From Molanna angustata (taxonomy: Eukaryota; Arthropoda; Insecta; Trichoptera; Molannidae), in assembly GCA_963576475.1 (NCBI GenBank), contig OY754980.1:34755831-34819830 (forward strand): a DNA stretch of 64,000 nt. Direction: 5' to 3'. Below the pieces are notes generated by a model. The model did not search any database. It had not been told where the DNA came from and saw nothing but the letters and a program-made list of their open reading frames with translations. The position numbers were made by a program, and so were the translations under genes. Shown here in pieces: positions 1 through 42,949 of the stretch (positions are counted from its first letter, which is position 1; the number at the start of each line of letters is the position of its first letter).

Positions 1-108
1 ATGTGGACGAAGCGAGGGATGCGTGCCAGGATAGAAAAATGTGGCGTTCGGTTCTCTCTGCCTACCCCGCAAGGGACATGGCGTGATGGTATGTATGTAT
101 GTATGTGT
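1..108 (+). mobile_element. 3' end of a LINE (family L, with (TATG)n tail)
   Basis: The segment encodes the end of a LINE ORF2, ending at GACATGGCGTGATGG followed by GTATGTATGTATG. The same terminus recurs at 13.8, 24.4 and 25.5 kb. The element is cut by the window start. Confidence 0.7.
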
Positions 109-785
109 AACGAAATATTATAAACAACATGCATACTTGATGAAAATACATAAAAACGAATGGGATGTGACCAACACTACAATCTTCTCATTACTTTTGT
201 TCAATCAAATTTACACCATTTATTATATCATCATATATTGCTTAATTTTCAATAACTACACATTTCATTTTGATGACAATATATAAAAAATCGGGGTTGT
301 GGCCATTGCTGGATCTTCACAACGTTTATATTCATATTAAAAACTATTTAACATAGCTTAAGTCTTCTTCTTCTGTAATGTAGACTTATGTGTCAGTTTT
401 AAGTCTATCAGTTTTATTGTGCAAAACTATAATAAACTATATGCACACTTGACGAAAAATATAAAAACGAATGGGATGGGACCAACACTAGAATATTTTC
501 AGTACTTTTGTTTAATCAATTTTTAAACCATTTCCCATCATCCAAAATTACTAAATATTTAAAACACATTATTTGCGTTCGATGACAATATATAAAAATA
601 GGGGTTGTGGCCAAATCCAAACTCTTTACGACGTTGTCTTTTTATAATAAGTCATTTTTAAAATCATTTCCCATAGTCCATGCGTGCAGAAATTGTATGT
701 GCTTATATATAAAAGCAAATGGATTGTGGCCATCACTTTAAGATTTTACACCGCTTAAACTCAATTAAATTTCAAACTACTTTTC
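105..785 (+). repeat. dispersed subtelomeric repeat, copy 1
   Basis: Contains repeated blocks with AAAACGAATGGGATG, GACCAACACTA and GGGGTTGTGGCCA at about 150, 290, 465, 595 and 715. The same arrangement occurs at about 42,950-43,860, where one block is amplified into a 47-bp tandem array. No coding capacity was seen. Confidence 0.7.
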
Positions 786-2430
786 ATACTACGGTTAAAA
801 AAAATTATGTGTGACAATATTATGTAGGTATGTAAACGATTGCTTATTCCTTCACTAATTTACATTCTTGGCCAACGGCGGGACATAAAAGCTAGTTACC
901 TATATTATCATGTTTTATTTTAATGGCTATTAAGCCGAAAGTTGTAATTAAAAAATGAATATCTATCGCCTCGTCAAAATTCATCTTATAGAAATGTATT
1001 TCATTGAAATACGTTAAGGGATCGTCAACCTTTCAAGAAAAAAATGTACATTTAGTATAATATAGTGGAGATTCTAGTGTTGGAAAGAATTCAATCGTTT
1101 TCTTACACCTATATATGTATCTAAATATACATTTTTAATAAGGATGAATATGTTCTTATGACAAGAATATAATACATCTTGATAATATTCTTTAAACTAA
1201 GCGTGCATAGTTGATGCTTGTATTATAGGTGAATGAAATATACATAATATGTAAAATAGGTGAAGAATAAGAAGTAGATCAGCCACAAACCCGAGCCATC
1301 TACATATCTAAATACTTGTAATTTATTATATTGTTTACTTCCTAATATAATTTAATATTTATTAGTAAAAGAGGTTTCCACAGGGTCTCAAAATTAAATA
1401 CAAAAACTTTCCTTAACACAGTTTTTATTTACAATTAATTGGTTATTTCATTAAATAGTAGGTATGTAATTTGTTGAGACATGCGGTGTAGGAAGTGAAA
1501 TGTAGTGAAGAAACGTGTATATTACAAGTGAAGGAAAATTTTAAAGTTTCAATGGAAATGTATCAATTAATTAGGTATATGTTTTTTTATATATATTAAA
1601 TTTTATGTACAAAAATGATATCTATCATTAGACTCGAACAATAAATCTAGGTTATTGTATAAAAAATACTTATAAATAATTTTTAAAAATAAAATAAATA
1701 TAGGTACGATGTCGTGAAAATTGTAAATATTATAATAATTCATTTTGGTAAATTGTGAAAAAAAAATTGAAACATTGATATTAATATTCTTCTAAGTAAT
1801 AACATTTATCACATTATGTTGAAGGATCAAATATATTTTATAATAAAATTCATTTAATAATTAATAAACACAACAACACATACTTTAAGTCAACAATTTA
1901 AATCAATTATAAATTCATCATCATTTTATTAAAGTCAGTAATAAATTAAGAATAGGAATGTGGTACATAAAAAGGTATATTATAATATTTGTAATGATGC
2001 CTACCTTTGTCATGTAGTTTGGTATTGAATTCATGTTGGAAGTTGTAATATGTAAGGATGATAGGTACCTAATATTATTACCTACATATGTACACATATA
2101 GTTAACACACTACACAGTGTAGTTTTAATATCCCTTGTAATAATTTATTGAAACAACTATTTGTATCTTGAGGGTATGACAAGTTTATAGGAATTATGTA
2201 TGTTATATGGAGTTTGCAATCTGGGGACAAGTTCCGTCAAACGATGGAATTAAAACCCTCATGATAACCCATATCAAGGATATAATTATCTTATGGAGTT
2301 TTATAACACATTAAGATATTATAGAAATCTATATGATAATTATTTCCATGATATGGGTTATCGTGAGGGTTTTGATTTCGCCGTTTTTATCAATTCGAAG
2401 TTCCATCAAAAATTGTTAGATATAATTATT
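785..2430. other. AT-rich DNA without recognisable genes; one imperfect hairpin
   Basis: AT-rich with many TAGGTACCTA-type words. At 2252-2276 and 2348-2372 there are inverted arms (AAAACCCTCATGATAACCC against GGGTTATCGTGAGGGTTTT) around a loop of about 70 bp, a small fold-back. A short decayed stretch near 1190-1240 resembles the SINE body seen at 18.9 kb. Confidence 0.5.
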
Positions 2431-2432
2431 TG

Positions 2433-3836
2433 TTCATATTTTGTACATACATAAGAGAAGATATCACAACAGTAGGTACCTACATAATATCTTGTTTGTT
2501 CAATTTATGTAATATCAATCAATGTAGTAGGTAGGTCGGGAAGATTGAGATTGGGATCATTGATTAGTATTGAAGGAGGATGTATGGAAATATTGTCTAA
2601 TTTTGTACATACATAAGTGAAGATATCACAACAGTAGGTACATAATATCTTGTTTGTTCAATTTATGTAATATCAATCAATGTAGTAGGTAGGTCGGGAA
2701 GATTGAGATTGGGATCATTGATTAGTATTGAAGGAGGATGTATGGAAATATTGTCTAATTTTGTACATACATAAGTGAAGATATCACAACAGTAGGTACA
2801 TAATATCTTGTTTGTTCAATTTATGTAATATCAATGTAGTAGGTAGGTCGGGAAGATTGAGATTGGGATCATTGATTAGTATTGAAGGAGGATGTATGGA
2901 AATATTGTCTAATTTTGTACATACATAAGTGAAGATATCACAACAGTAGGTACATAATATCTTGTTTGTTCAATTTATGTAATATCAATGTAGTAGGTAG
3001 GTCGGGAAGATTGAGATTGGGATCATTGATTAGTATTGAAGGAGGATGTATGGAAATATTGTCTAATTTTGTACATACATAAGTGAAGATATCACAACAG
3101 TAGGTACATAATATCTTGTTTGTTCAATTTATGTAATATCAATGTAGTAGGTAGGTCGGGAAGATTGAGATTGGGATCATTGATTAGTATTGAAGGAGGA
3201 TGTATGGAAATATTGTCTAATTTTGTACATACATAAGTGAAGATATCACAACAGTAGGTACATGATATCTTGTTTGTTCAATTTATGTAATATCAATGTA
3301 GTAGGTAGGTCGGGAAGATTGAGATTGGGATCATTGATTAGTATTGAAGGAGGATGTATGGAAATATTGTCTAATTTTGTACATACATAAGTGAAGATAT
3401 CACAACAGTAGGTACATAATATCTTGTTTGTTCAATTTATGTAATATCAATGTAGTAGGTAGGTCGGGAAGATTGAGATTGGGATCATTGATTAGTATTG
3501 AAGGAGGATGTATGGAAATATTGTCTAATTTTGTACATACATAAGTGAAGATATCACAACAGTAGGTACATAATATCTTGTTTGTTCAATTTATGTAATA
3601 TCAATGTAGTAGGTAGGTCGGGAAGATTGAGATTGGGATCATTGATTAGTATTGAAGGAGGATGTATGGAAATATTGTCTAATTTTGTACATACATAAGT
3701 GAAGATATCACAACAGTAGGTACATAATATCTTGTTTGTTCAATTTATGTAATATCAATGTAGTAGGTAGGTCGGGAAGATTGAGATTGGGATCATTGAT
3801 TAGTATTGAAGGAGGATGTATGGAAATATTGTCTAA
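2433..3836 (+). repeat. 154-bp minisatellite, nine copies
   Basis: Unit starts (TTTTGTACATACATAAG) are at 2433, 2601, 2759, 2913, 3067, 3221, 3375, 3529 and 3683. The last seven are exactly 154 bp apart. The first two units are longer, with extra TACCTAC and AATCAATC. Copies are nearly identical, which suggests recent expansion. Confidence 0.95.
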
Positions 3837-3947
3837 TTTTCTGCACGTTTCCATTATTTTTTTTATTATTAATACCCAAAAATGTCAAATCAAGTAGCAG
3901 ATATCAAATAAAAATGTTATACGCCTTAGAAATGAACTTTTTTACGA

Positions 3948-4062
3948 AATATTTTCGCAAATTGAAATTTGGTACAAATATATTTTTTGTTTTAACCACT
4001 GTTTCACAGTGGTTAAAACAAAAAAAATTTTTGTACCAAATTTCAATTTGCGAAAATATTTA
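3948..4062. mobile_element. near-perfect palindromic fold-back element
   Basis: The arms carry ATATTTTCGCAAATTGAAAT, GGTACAAA and TTTTAACCACTG around a loop of only TTTCA. The palindrome is followed by TTAAAATGTGCCACAAAG, a tail shared with the palindrome at 37 kb. Confidence 0.8.
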
Positions 4063-4666
4063 AAATGTGCCACAAAGGTATAGCAACGTATGAAGAAAAA
4101 ATTTTTTACGAAACTTCGTTTCAATTTTTACAAAAAGATCATATTTACTTTAAATATTTTATGTTCCTTATTCTAAACAAATCATTTAGATAATTCCAAA
4201 CATCAAAAACTGAAAAGGATTTATTTAAAATTATTTTTTTTTTAAATAGGGAGTATTGGGCACAGGATGTAGAGAGAGGATTGGACATACCCAAAGTACC
4301 CTCTTTTATGTATATAAAATTTCATTGCTTTCCTTTATTTATTATAATTCATTCTAGATATGTATAAATATATTTTTTATGGTATATCATTCATATTTAC
4401 TTTTAATATATATTTTTACTCGCACGTAAATAATAATTTACTTAATTTTTGTGTGTTTATTACATTTCGATTATGTAGAAATATGTTGATGAATATCAGT
4501 ACATACATATACTAGAGAAACCTCCGTGAGGTAGGGGGTTTCGTTACTTTTGAATTGTCTAGAAAAATGATACTAACTTTTGAATAAAATGAGATTTTTG
4601 TATACTATCTTGATATATGTATAACTAAAGGTAGATAAATGTGTGGGACTAATGATATAAAGAAAA

Positions 4667-4855
4667 TGATTTGACCGTTTTGGCATGTGAATTTTGCCCT
4701 AAACCACTATATTTTGAGTCCCTATTCGACATGTTTCGGCAGTGCTGTCCTGCCATCGACCGGCTAGTTGAGACTGAGTGTTGAAGTTTAGTTTTTGGAT
4801 GTGTCAGATGTGTGGGGAGGTGAGTAGAGGGGTGCAAAATTCACATGCCAAAACG
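4667..4855. mobile_element. internally deleted MITE with TIR CCGTTTTGGCATGTGAATTT
   Basis: The ends are inverted (ACCGTTTTGGCATGTGAA and the reverse complement). The body matches the longer copy at 6,428-6,776 but most of the right arm is missing. Both copies are followed by the same flank (CGCCGAGTATTTAAACTAT). Confidence 0.75.
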
Positions 4856-4859
4856 GTTA

Positions 4860-5540
4860 ATATGAACAACCACAACATATCCGCCGAGTATTTAAACTAT
4901 ATTAAAATGATTTGAGTTTATCTTAAAATTGAAAATATAAAAAAAGTGTTCACTGATCCCAACTATAGTAAAGTTGTGTAGTTCTAAATAACAAGATAAT
5001 TATGTGTGCCTTCCTATACCAAATTTGTCAAGAAACTAATGTAGGAAAATTAATTAAAGAAAATATCTGTTCTGTTCGCAAGAGATTTTCAATATCTGGT
5101 ATGAGAATATGAGAAAATAATACAAAGAAAAATATGTAGGTAGGTACCTACGCATAATAACATTAGGTATGTCTATTCATTTAACCATAGATAGTTTTAA
5201 TATATGAAATACAAATAAGATGGGTATTATAAAATTTCAATACAAGATAAACATATTATAAAGTACATATAATATTATCACACAATATAACAGGCATTTT
5301 CTATACTGACCTGTTAATACATTTGATCAAATCTTCTTCTTTTTCATAGCATATTATCGTGGATCTCTCCCACCACATATCTTTCCAGAACACAATTGAA
5401 TGGAATATATCAAAATAACAATAGGTAAGAAAATATTACCACTGATAATTGATCACAAACCATTTCCTTCCCACAGAACTGTCAATTGTGACTGAATATT
5501 TCATTGACATCCCATTTGGATCAAATAAAAAAAATACATT
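4860..5540. other. AT-rich DNA 3' of the dpr-like gene
   Basis: No gene, RNA or repeat family recognised, apart from TAGGTAGGTACCTAC words common in this genome. Confidence 0.4.
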
Positions 5541-5578
5541 TATATTAATTGAACTACGAATTTGTTGTTTTCTTTACG

Positions 5579-5584
5579 TTTATT
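5579..5584 (-). promoter_or_regulatory. candidate polyadenylation signal of the dpr-like gene
   Basis: AATAAA on the minus strand, about 87 nt after the exon 6 stop codon. The motif is common in AT-rich DNA, so position is the main support. Confidence 0.45.
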
Positions 5585-5670
5585 TATACACTGATTACGA
5601 ATAGTTAACCACAAGTCACTGTGTTTTTCGATACTATTTAACTTCAAAAGTCTAATGTAGTCAATTGACA

Positions 5671-36631
<30,961 letters not shown>

Positions 36632-36974
36632 CACCCCATGGACTGCAGACTGCGGACTGTACACAGCTCAGTACAACACTCACTTCACTAGGTATCTACT
36701 CACATACATGATACTATGATATTATGTAGGTAACTAAGTACGTCACAAGACATCATCATGTACATTACCTACATCACTTCACAAACTTCACTTCACATTT
36801 CAACCAAGTTCTGTTCTTCTTACAGGTAATCTGGAAACAAAAAGACACAATTCAAATAATATTATATACCTATCTACTTTAAGTATAAAAATAATAAATC
36901 TAATAGATATTAATCATACTTACATATATAATAAAGTACTTTACACACTTTTCTACACACTACACACTTAATAT

Positions 36975-37174
36975 AATTAAATAAAATCTCTTAGTTTTTA
37001 ACCACGTTGAGTATATTTATATGTCAACTAGTTTCGGAGACGTAACCGCTCCTTCGTCCGGACAAACTCATAAGTATAAGTTTGTCCGGACGAAGGAGCG
37101 GTTACGTCTCCGAAACTAGTTGACATATAAATATACTCAACGTGGTTAAAAACTAAGAGATTTTATTTAATTAA
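36975..37174. mobile_element. 200-bp near-perfect palindrome
   Basis: Arms AATTAAATAAAATCTCTTAG, TTTTTAACCACGTTGAGTAT, GTCAACTAGTTTCGGAGACG and GAGCGGTTACG-type text repeat inverted around AACTCATAAGTATAAGTT. Followed by TTAAAATGTGCCACAAAG, the tail also found after the 3.95-kb palindrome. Confidence 0.9.
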
Positions 37175-37179
37175 ATTAG

Positions 37180-38840
37180 TTAAAATGTGCCACAAAGCAA
37201 AGTATAAAGATAAGAATTTTATTTTTTACATATCTTATCTTATCTTAGAGAAAGGGGTCTCCAAATTTGCGCATAAATATTTAGATTGTAACTGCTTTTT
37301 TAATTTCCAGATTTCAGATTACTTTTGACCCTCTGTTGATACTTAAAACTGGGACTTGTAGTATGCTTTTAGAAAATATAAATTATTTTGGATGTTTGAA
37401 ATTTATTGCAGCGAACATAAATCATTATTTTTATATGATTTCAATTGAGGTAGAAAAATAAAAAAATGACTATTTTGAAAACTTTGACTTCCAGTAGAGG
37501 GCCAAAGTAGTAATGAATATTTTTTAGATTAACAGTATCCAAATAATCAACTATTAAGATCCCTGGAGGCAATTTCTTCCTGTCAACTATCTGAGAAAAA
37601 AATAACATATGCACGAATTTTGTTCTCGTTGGAAAAAAGAATAAAAAAATATTTTTCGTCAGTTCGTTGATTGTTTACATTTATACTGCCAATATCAAAC
37701 ACGCTATGTCAAACGCAGTTGTTTAATACAGTAGACAAATTTAAATACATAAAATACTTAATCTATTGTGAAACGATATAAATGGTACTTAAAACAATTA
37801 TTAAATTGAACAAGTTTGTATGAAATACAAAATTGTTCAATTTTATCAAAATATTAAACAACTCCCAGAGAGCTTTCCTTTCTTACACAGCCCTTGAATT
37901 TACTGTGGTGTTGGGTTACAAAGCATAAAACACCACAATTTTATATTACATATAATATATACCAACTGGTACATGGACAATACATCTATCTATGTATGAC
38001 TTAGTATGTCAACAAAATTTAAAAAATAAATATCTATGTATTTATATACCTTATCTAAAATTTGGAAAGTTCTACACTAGGGGAACCGCTTGTCCTATTT
38101 TAGCAGAATATATAAATACCAACATATTATGTAAATAGAAGTGATACCTACATTATATACAAAGGTATACCTACCACATGGAAAATATTTTCAGTTTTGT
38201 AAAAGCATAATTTATTATTAACTGTGTTATGAATTGAACTAGTAAATTAATAAAGCTATCTATAAGTGTGTCTATCTATCTGTGACCATTGTATCGATGA
38301 AACTATTGATACTCAGGACCTTAAAATATTTACCTACTGTATGATTATTCATACAGTAGGAGGTTGCACCCGTTATTTAGTTTATGAAAAATGCTCAATA
38401 AACGCAAATTTCAGTTTGACTTTGTGCATACCTATATTACAAAAATACTGGAACACCATTTCTTTTTCAAGTATAATTCAAAGTATTTATTTTAAAACTA
38501 GATATCAAAAAATATGAAGTAGGTAACTATCAATTCTGTTTTTAAATTTAAATTTAAATCATAAGATAGTATGTATAATCAAACAATAGACAGGTACCTA
38601 CATATTAAGCACTTATACTTAATTGAATAATTTTAATGAATAATAAATGTTCAGAATTAAAATTACTAATTAAATAAATAAATATATGTTGGTTGATTGG
38701 TTGGTATCTAAATAGGTACCTATTCCATAAATAAATGTTCTTTAGTTGTTTTTAAAATGAAAATGATTATAACGTTGAAATACTTCATTATCTTTATACG
38801 TATGTTTTCAATTATTTTTTTAACGAAACTTTTATAATTA
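37180..38840. other. AT-rich DNA upstream of the dpr-like exon 1
   Basis: No gene or named repeat recognised. The small open frames are AT-rich and without similarity. Confidence 0.4.
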
Positions 38841-38842
38841 AC

Positions 38843-39640
38843 TAGTTGCATGTAACACATGAGATCCAACTGTCGATAGCGATAGTACGTATTGTTGAAG
38901 AATAAGTACCAAACTATAAACCCTTAAATACAAATTATTTAATATTTTAAGATATTTGGTTTTCTATACAACACATGTAACTAGGTATGTATTTCAAGAT
39001 AGGATAGTATAGAGGTCAGTCCTTTGATCCTACCCAGAATATGAAAAAAGCATGATGGTATGTATGTATGTTTGGAAATTAGTATCACTTCTTAGATATT
39101 GTGTGTATTAGGCGACTGTCAGACAAATTGTATGAAGCAATGTCGTCACTAAATTCAATTTTTATAAAAATTGTTAAAAAAAATTTGAGACTTGCTAATT
39201 CAATGTAAATATTTTTTATAGAAAATTAAATTATCTAGTTGGGGTGTTTCGGCTTATTTCGATATTTTTAAAAAATTTTGAAATATAGGCAGCTTAACTC
39301 ATAAATTTATCATAAAAAAATATTTTTCTTAATAAAAAATGTTTGAGAAACCCTGAAATTTTTTTAAAAAAATTTGAGATTTTGTATTTGTCTATGTTTA
39401 TAGCAAATTTCAGCGTTCTAGCTTTGATGGTTTCTGAGATATATGGAAAAATAAAGTTAAAATTCAAAAGTTGTTAACCCCTGACTGAAACAAAAATTCA
39501 CAATTCTGAGTATAAAAGTTTTGTAGGCATATAATTGTTTATATATTCTGAAAATTTGGGCTCTGTCAATTGAGCGGATCAAAAGTTATAAGGGGGAAAC
39601 ACAGACACACCCACACACAGACACACACACCCACACACAG

Positions 39641-39672
<32 letters not shown>

Positions 39673-39895
39673 ACACACGTACACACAAAACTCACATAAA
39701 ATGTTCTACTCCTAATTCTGAGTAAATCCATGTATGGGAACATATATGCTGCGAGGCCTCTAGTTGGTGTTATTAGCATGCAAAAAGTCCACTACGCCAT
39801 ACAAAATTTTCCTTCGTACACGCATCTTGGCTTAATAATGTCGATTCATTCAGAGAATTGAATTCTCATGAACGAATCGACAGTTGAATAATATA
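38843..39895 (+). repeat. family R repeat, most complete copy
   Basis: Left end ACTAGTTGCATGTAACACAT with ATCCAACTGTCGAT; right end ATCGACAGTTG. These are inverted, so the family has terminal inverted repeats. A CA-rich tract lies at 39,598-39,688, preceded by ATTGAGCGGATCAAAAGTTA. It encodes no transposase, so it is non-autonomous. Confidence 0.85.
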
Positions 39896-39974
39896 TATGT
39901 ACAATTATGTACATACTTTTACATACAAAGAAAGATGCAATTAATTAAATTAAATAAGTAGACATGCAAAACAC

Positions 39975-40275
39975 ACCGGTCGCCACAGTGGCACAGCTGG
40001 TTAAATGTTTGGGCTCTGTGCGGGCATTCCGAGTTCGATTCCAAGCATTTAAATTTATTTCTCACGCAAATATTGATTCTTCTGCTATTTGTTCTTAAGT
40101 TTTCTTCTGCTATTTGTTCATTTTTGTAATGTGATTATTGCCATAGTACACACTGTTTTGTGTACTATTTAACATTAACTTTGGTTGGCTGGAAGAAATT
40201 TCCATCATGTAATAAGCCCTTCAGTTTACTAATTGTATGTACAGAAAGTAAAAATAAATGAATAAATTAATAAAT
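39975..40275 (+). mobile_element. tRNA-derived SINE
   Basis: Pol III A box TGGCACAGCTGG at 39,989-40,000 and B box GAGTTCGATTCC at 40,031-40,042, spaced as in a tRNA gene. The body contains GCTGGAAGAAATTTCCATCA and the tail is AAATAAATGAATAAAT. No tRNA cloverleaf is complete, so this is not a functional tRNA gene. Confidence 0.75.
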
Positions 40276-40734
40276 ATGTAGATAAATAATTTAACTATGT
40301 GCAAAGTCCTCAAGTATGTAGGTACCTACTTATGTAATGTGTAGGTACATGGTACATACATACATACCTTTATGTAATTAGCCAAGACATTAACACAAAT
40401 ATCGTTGATAAATACAGTTTCAATTGTATCCTGCCATAATTAATATTTATAATCATTATTGTTTTCCTAGCAAAAAAACGTGGAATTGAATTGAAGAATA
40501 TGTAAATAAAGTCATGTAAATTACCTGATTGAAAAATCCAAATACGTTTTGTACCTAATTAACTAATACATTGCAAGCACGTATGTATGTATTATATTTT
40601 GATAAATTTATATGATAAACACATCTTTCCAATATATAATTGCACAAGATTATTATTTATTGTCAGCACGAATAAGATAGGTAGGTAGGTATATATTTAA
40701 AGTAGTTATTTCAATTTGTAAAGTAGATGACAAA

Positions 40735-41010
40735 GTATTACGATATAAAGTGAATCGCGAGATTGAAGTTGTTATGTGGCGGTACACGGTAACTTTCACG
40801 ACGAACCTCGCGGTACTGCGGGTGAAGGGGGAGCCAGGGGTGGCGGTGGAGGGCAGCCTAACCCGCGCATGCGCGTAACCCCACCCACCCTCGCCCTCTT
40901 CATCTTCACACAACAAGCCGCATCGCGCACCTGTCACATTCTTCTACACCATCTCTACAAAATACCGTCTCTTTATGCACCTAACGTTTCTACGTCTCGT
41001 AAGCTCTAAT
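40735..41010. promoter_or_regulatory. GC-rich island with NRF1-like palindrome; candidate dpr-like promoter or 5' UTR exon
   Basis: A sharply GC- and CpG-rich patch in AT-rich surroundings. It contains CGCGCATGCGCG, a match to the NRF1/Ewg palindrome common in animal promoters. It lies about 4.1 kb upstream of coding exon 1 of the dpr-like gene. The open frame on its minus strand resembles nothing known. The promoter assignment is inference. Confidence 0.4.
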
Positions 41011-41036
41011 CTAAAGTATTAAGCAATCATAATGTA

Positions 41037-41072
41037 AGTGTGTGAGGGTGTGTGTGTGTGTGTGAGTGTGTG

Positions 41073-41114
<42 letters not shown>

Positions 41115-41130
41115 TGTATGTGTGTTTGTC
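41037..41130 (+). repeat. (GT)n microsatellite
   Basis: GT run with GTGAGGGTGT interruptions, just distal to the GC-rich island. Confidence 0.9.
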
Positions 41131-41949
41131 TCACGCCTTCTGAAAAAGCAAGAGCATCTACAAATCTAATTTATGTTCGAACATGTACCAGTATAACTGA
41201 TACGGTGTCACGCTAAAAATAAATGCTGAATTATTAAAAATATTTCGATTGCAATTATTTTTTTCATAAAAAATTTTCCAAGTCATATCTGTCAAAAAAG
41301 TGTACATTTTGCACGCAATTATCAGTTAGTTTAAAAGTTACAAGTACTTATTTACTACATGAATAAAATATATTTTGAGTATAACTTAGCGTTTAACTGA
41401 AAAAAAAATGGTGAATATTTTGTATAATTATAATGTTTAACTTATTTTTAAAGTAAGCGTTTTGTACATACAACGTCGCCGCATTTATCTCTTTCCATAC
41501 AATATTTCTTATTTCTTCCGAATGTAAATCTTGTTGAAAATAATAAACCTTTGAAATAAATGTAAATATGAAATGACAAAATGATACATAAGATATTACA
41601 GCAAGTTTTAAGATATACATATATTGTAAAATTCTGTCAATTATTAATAACGCTATAAGCATTATAAAATTGTATAATTTGTCACATGATATTTGATTTA
41701 TCTGAAACCAATGTAGGTACCTACATATTCAAAAAATATATCCAAACCATTTGATATTTTTTACATGTTCGAATGGTTACTATGGTTACAGACGATTCTA
41801 TTATTCAAATGAAATTTGTTATGAATTAGAATTCATTGTAGGTAGGTACCTACCTAATACTACTTAAAAATCAAGAATATATACTGATTTACTATAGGAA
41901 AATTATGAGGCTATTTTAGGTTAACTTCAATACATATTAAATATACAAA

Positions 41950-42945
41950 CTTTTTCCTATAGACTTATTCTTCTTCTTCTTATTTTTATACACCTTTGGT
42001 GCAGTTTTTATACAAACTATTTCCTCTAGTATAATATATCTTCTTCTTTTACGTATTCATTTGGTTCAGTTTTATTACAAACTATTTCCTATAGTCTAAT
42101 TGTTCTTTTTCTTCTTTTATGTAGACCTTTGGGTGAGTTTTTATACAACTATTTCTTGGAGTCTAATTCTTCTTCCTCTTCTTTTGTGAAGACTTTTGGG
42201 AGAGTTCATAAATAAACTATTTCCTAAAGTCTAATTTTTCTTTTTCTTAATTTATGTAGACCTTGGGTGAGTTTTTTGTGCAAAATATTTCCTAAAGTCT
42301 AATTCATCTTCTTCTTCTTTTATGTAACCCTTTGGGTGAGTTTTTATACAAAATTATTCATATTATCTAATTCTTCTTCTTTTTATTTTATGTAGTTCTT
42401 TGGGCCAGTTTTGATGCCATCTATTTCTTTTAACGTTATTCTTCTTTTTCTAATTTTATAAAGATCTTTGGTGAATTTTATACAAACTAGTTCCTATACT
42501 CTAATTCTTCCTCTTTTAAGTAGACCAAGGGTGAGTTTTTTTATAGAAACTCTTCTTATTCTATGTACACCTAGGGTGAGGTTTTACATAAACTATTTCC
42601 TATAGTCTAATTCTTTAGATTTAACTTTTTGATCGTCAGTTTTTGATGGAATTCCATTTAAATTAATTAATATTTATTAAAAATATTAATGTCTTCTTTT
42701 GTTCTTATTTTATTTAGACCTTGGGTGAGTTTTTATACAAACTATTTCCTATAGTCTTTCATCTTTTTCTTTTTTTGTGTAGACCTTTTGGTCAGTTTTT
42801 ATGTAATCCATTTTCTATTGTGTAATTCTTCTTTTTCATCTTTTATGTAGACAATTGAGTCAGTTTTTTCAAAGTATTTGCTATAGTCTTATACTTCATA
42901 TTTTTTATTTAGAGTTTTGGGTTAGTTTTACGTCTTATAGTCTAT
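41950..42945 (+). repeat. decayed 66-bp minisatellite, main locus
   Basis: About thirteen diverged units with TAGTCTAATTCTTCTTCTT, TTTTATGTAGACCTTTGGGT and GAGTTTTTATACAAACTATT. Inverted relatives lie at 13.7-14.5 kb and 26.05-26.26 kb. Confidence 0.8.
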
Positions 42946-42949
42946 TGTG

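Noticed and set aside
39975..40275. A tRNA gene
   Set aside because: A and B boxes are present but acceptor and anticodon stems do not form, and a long body with an A-rich tail follows; this is a SINE.
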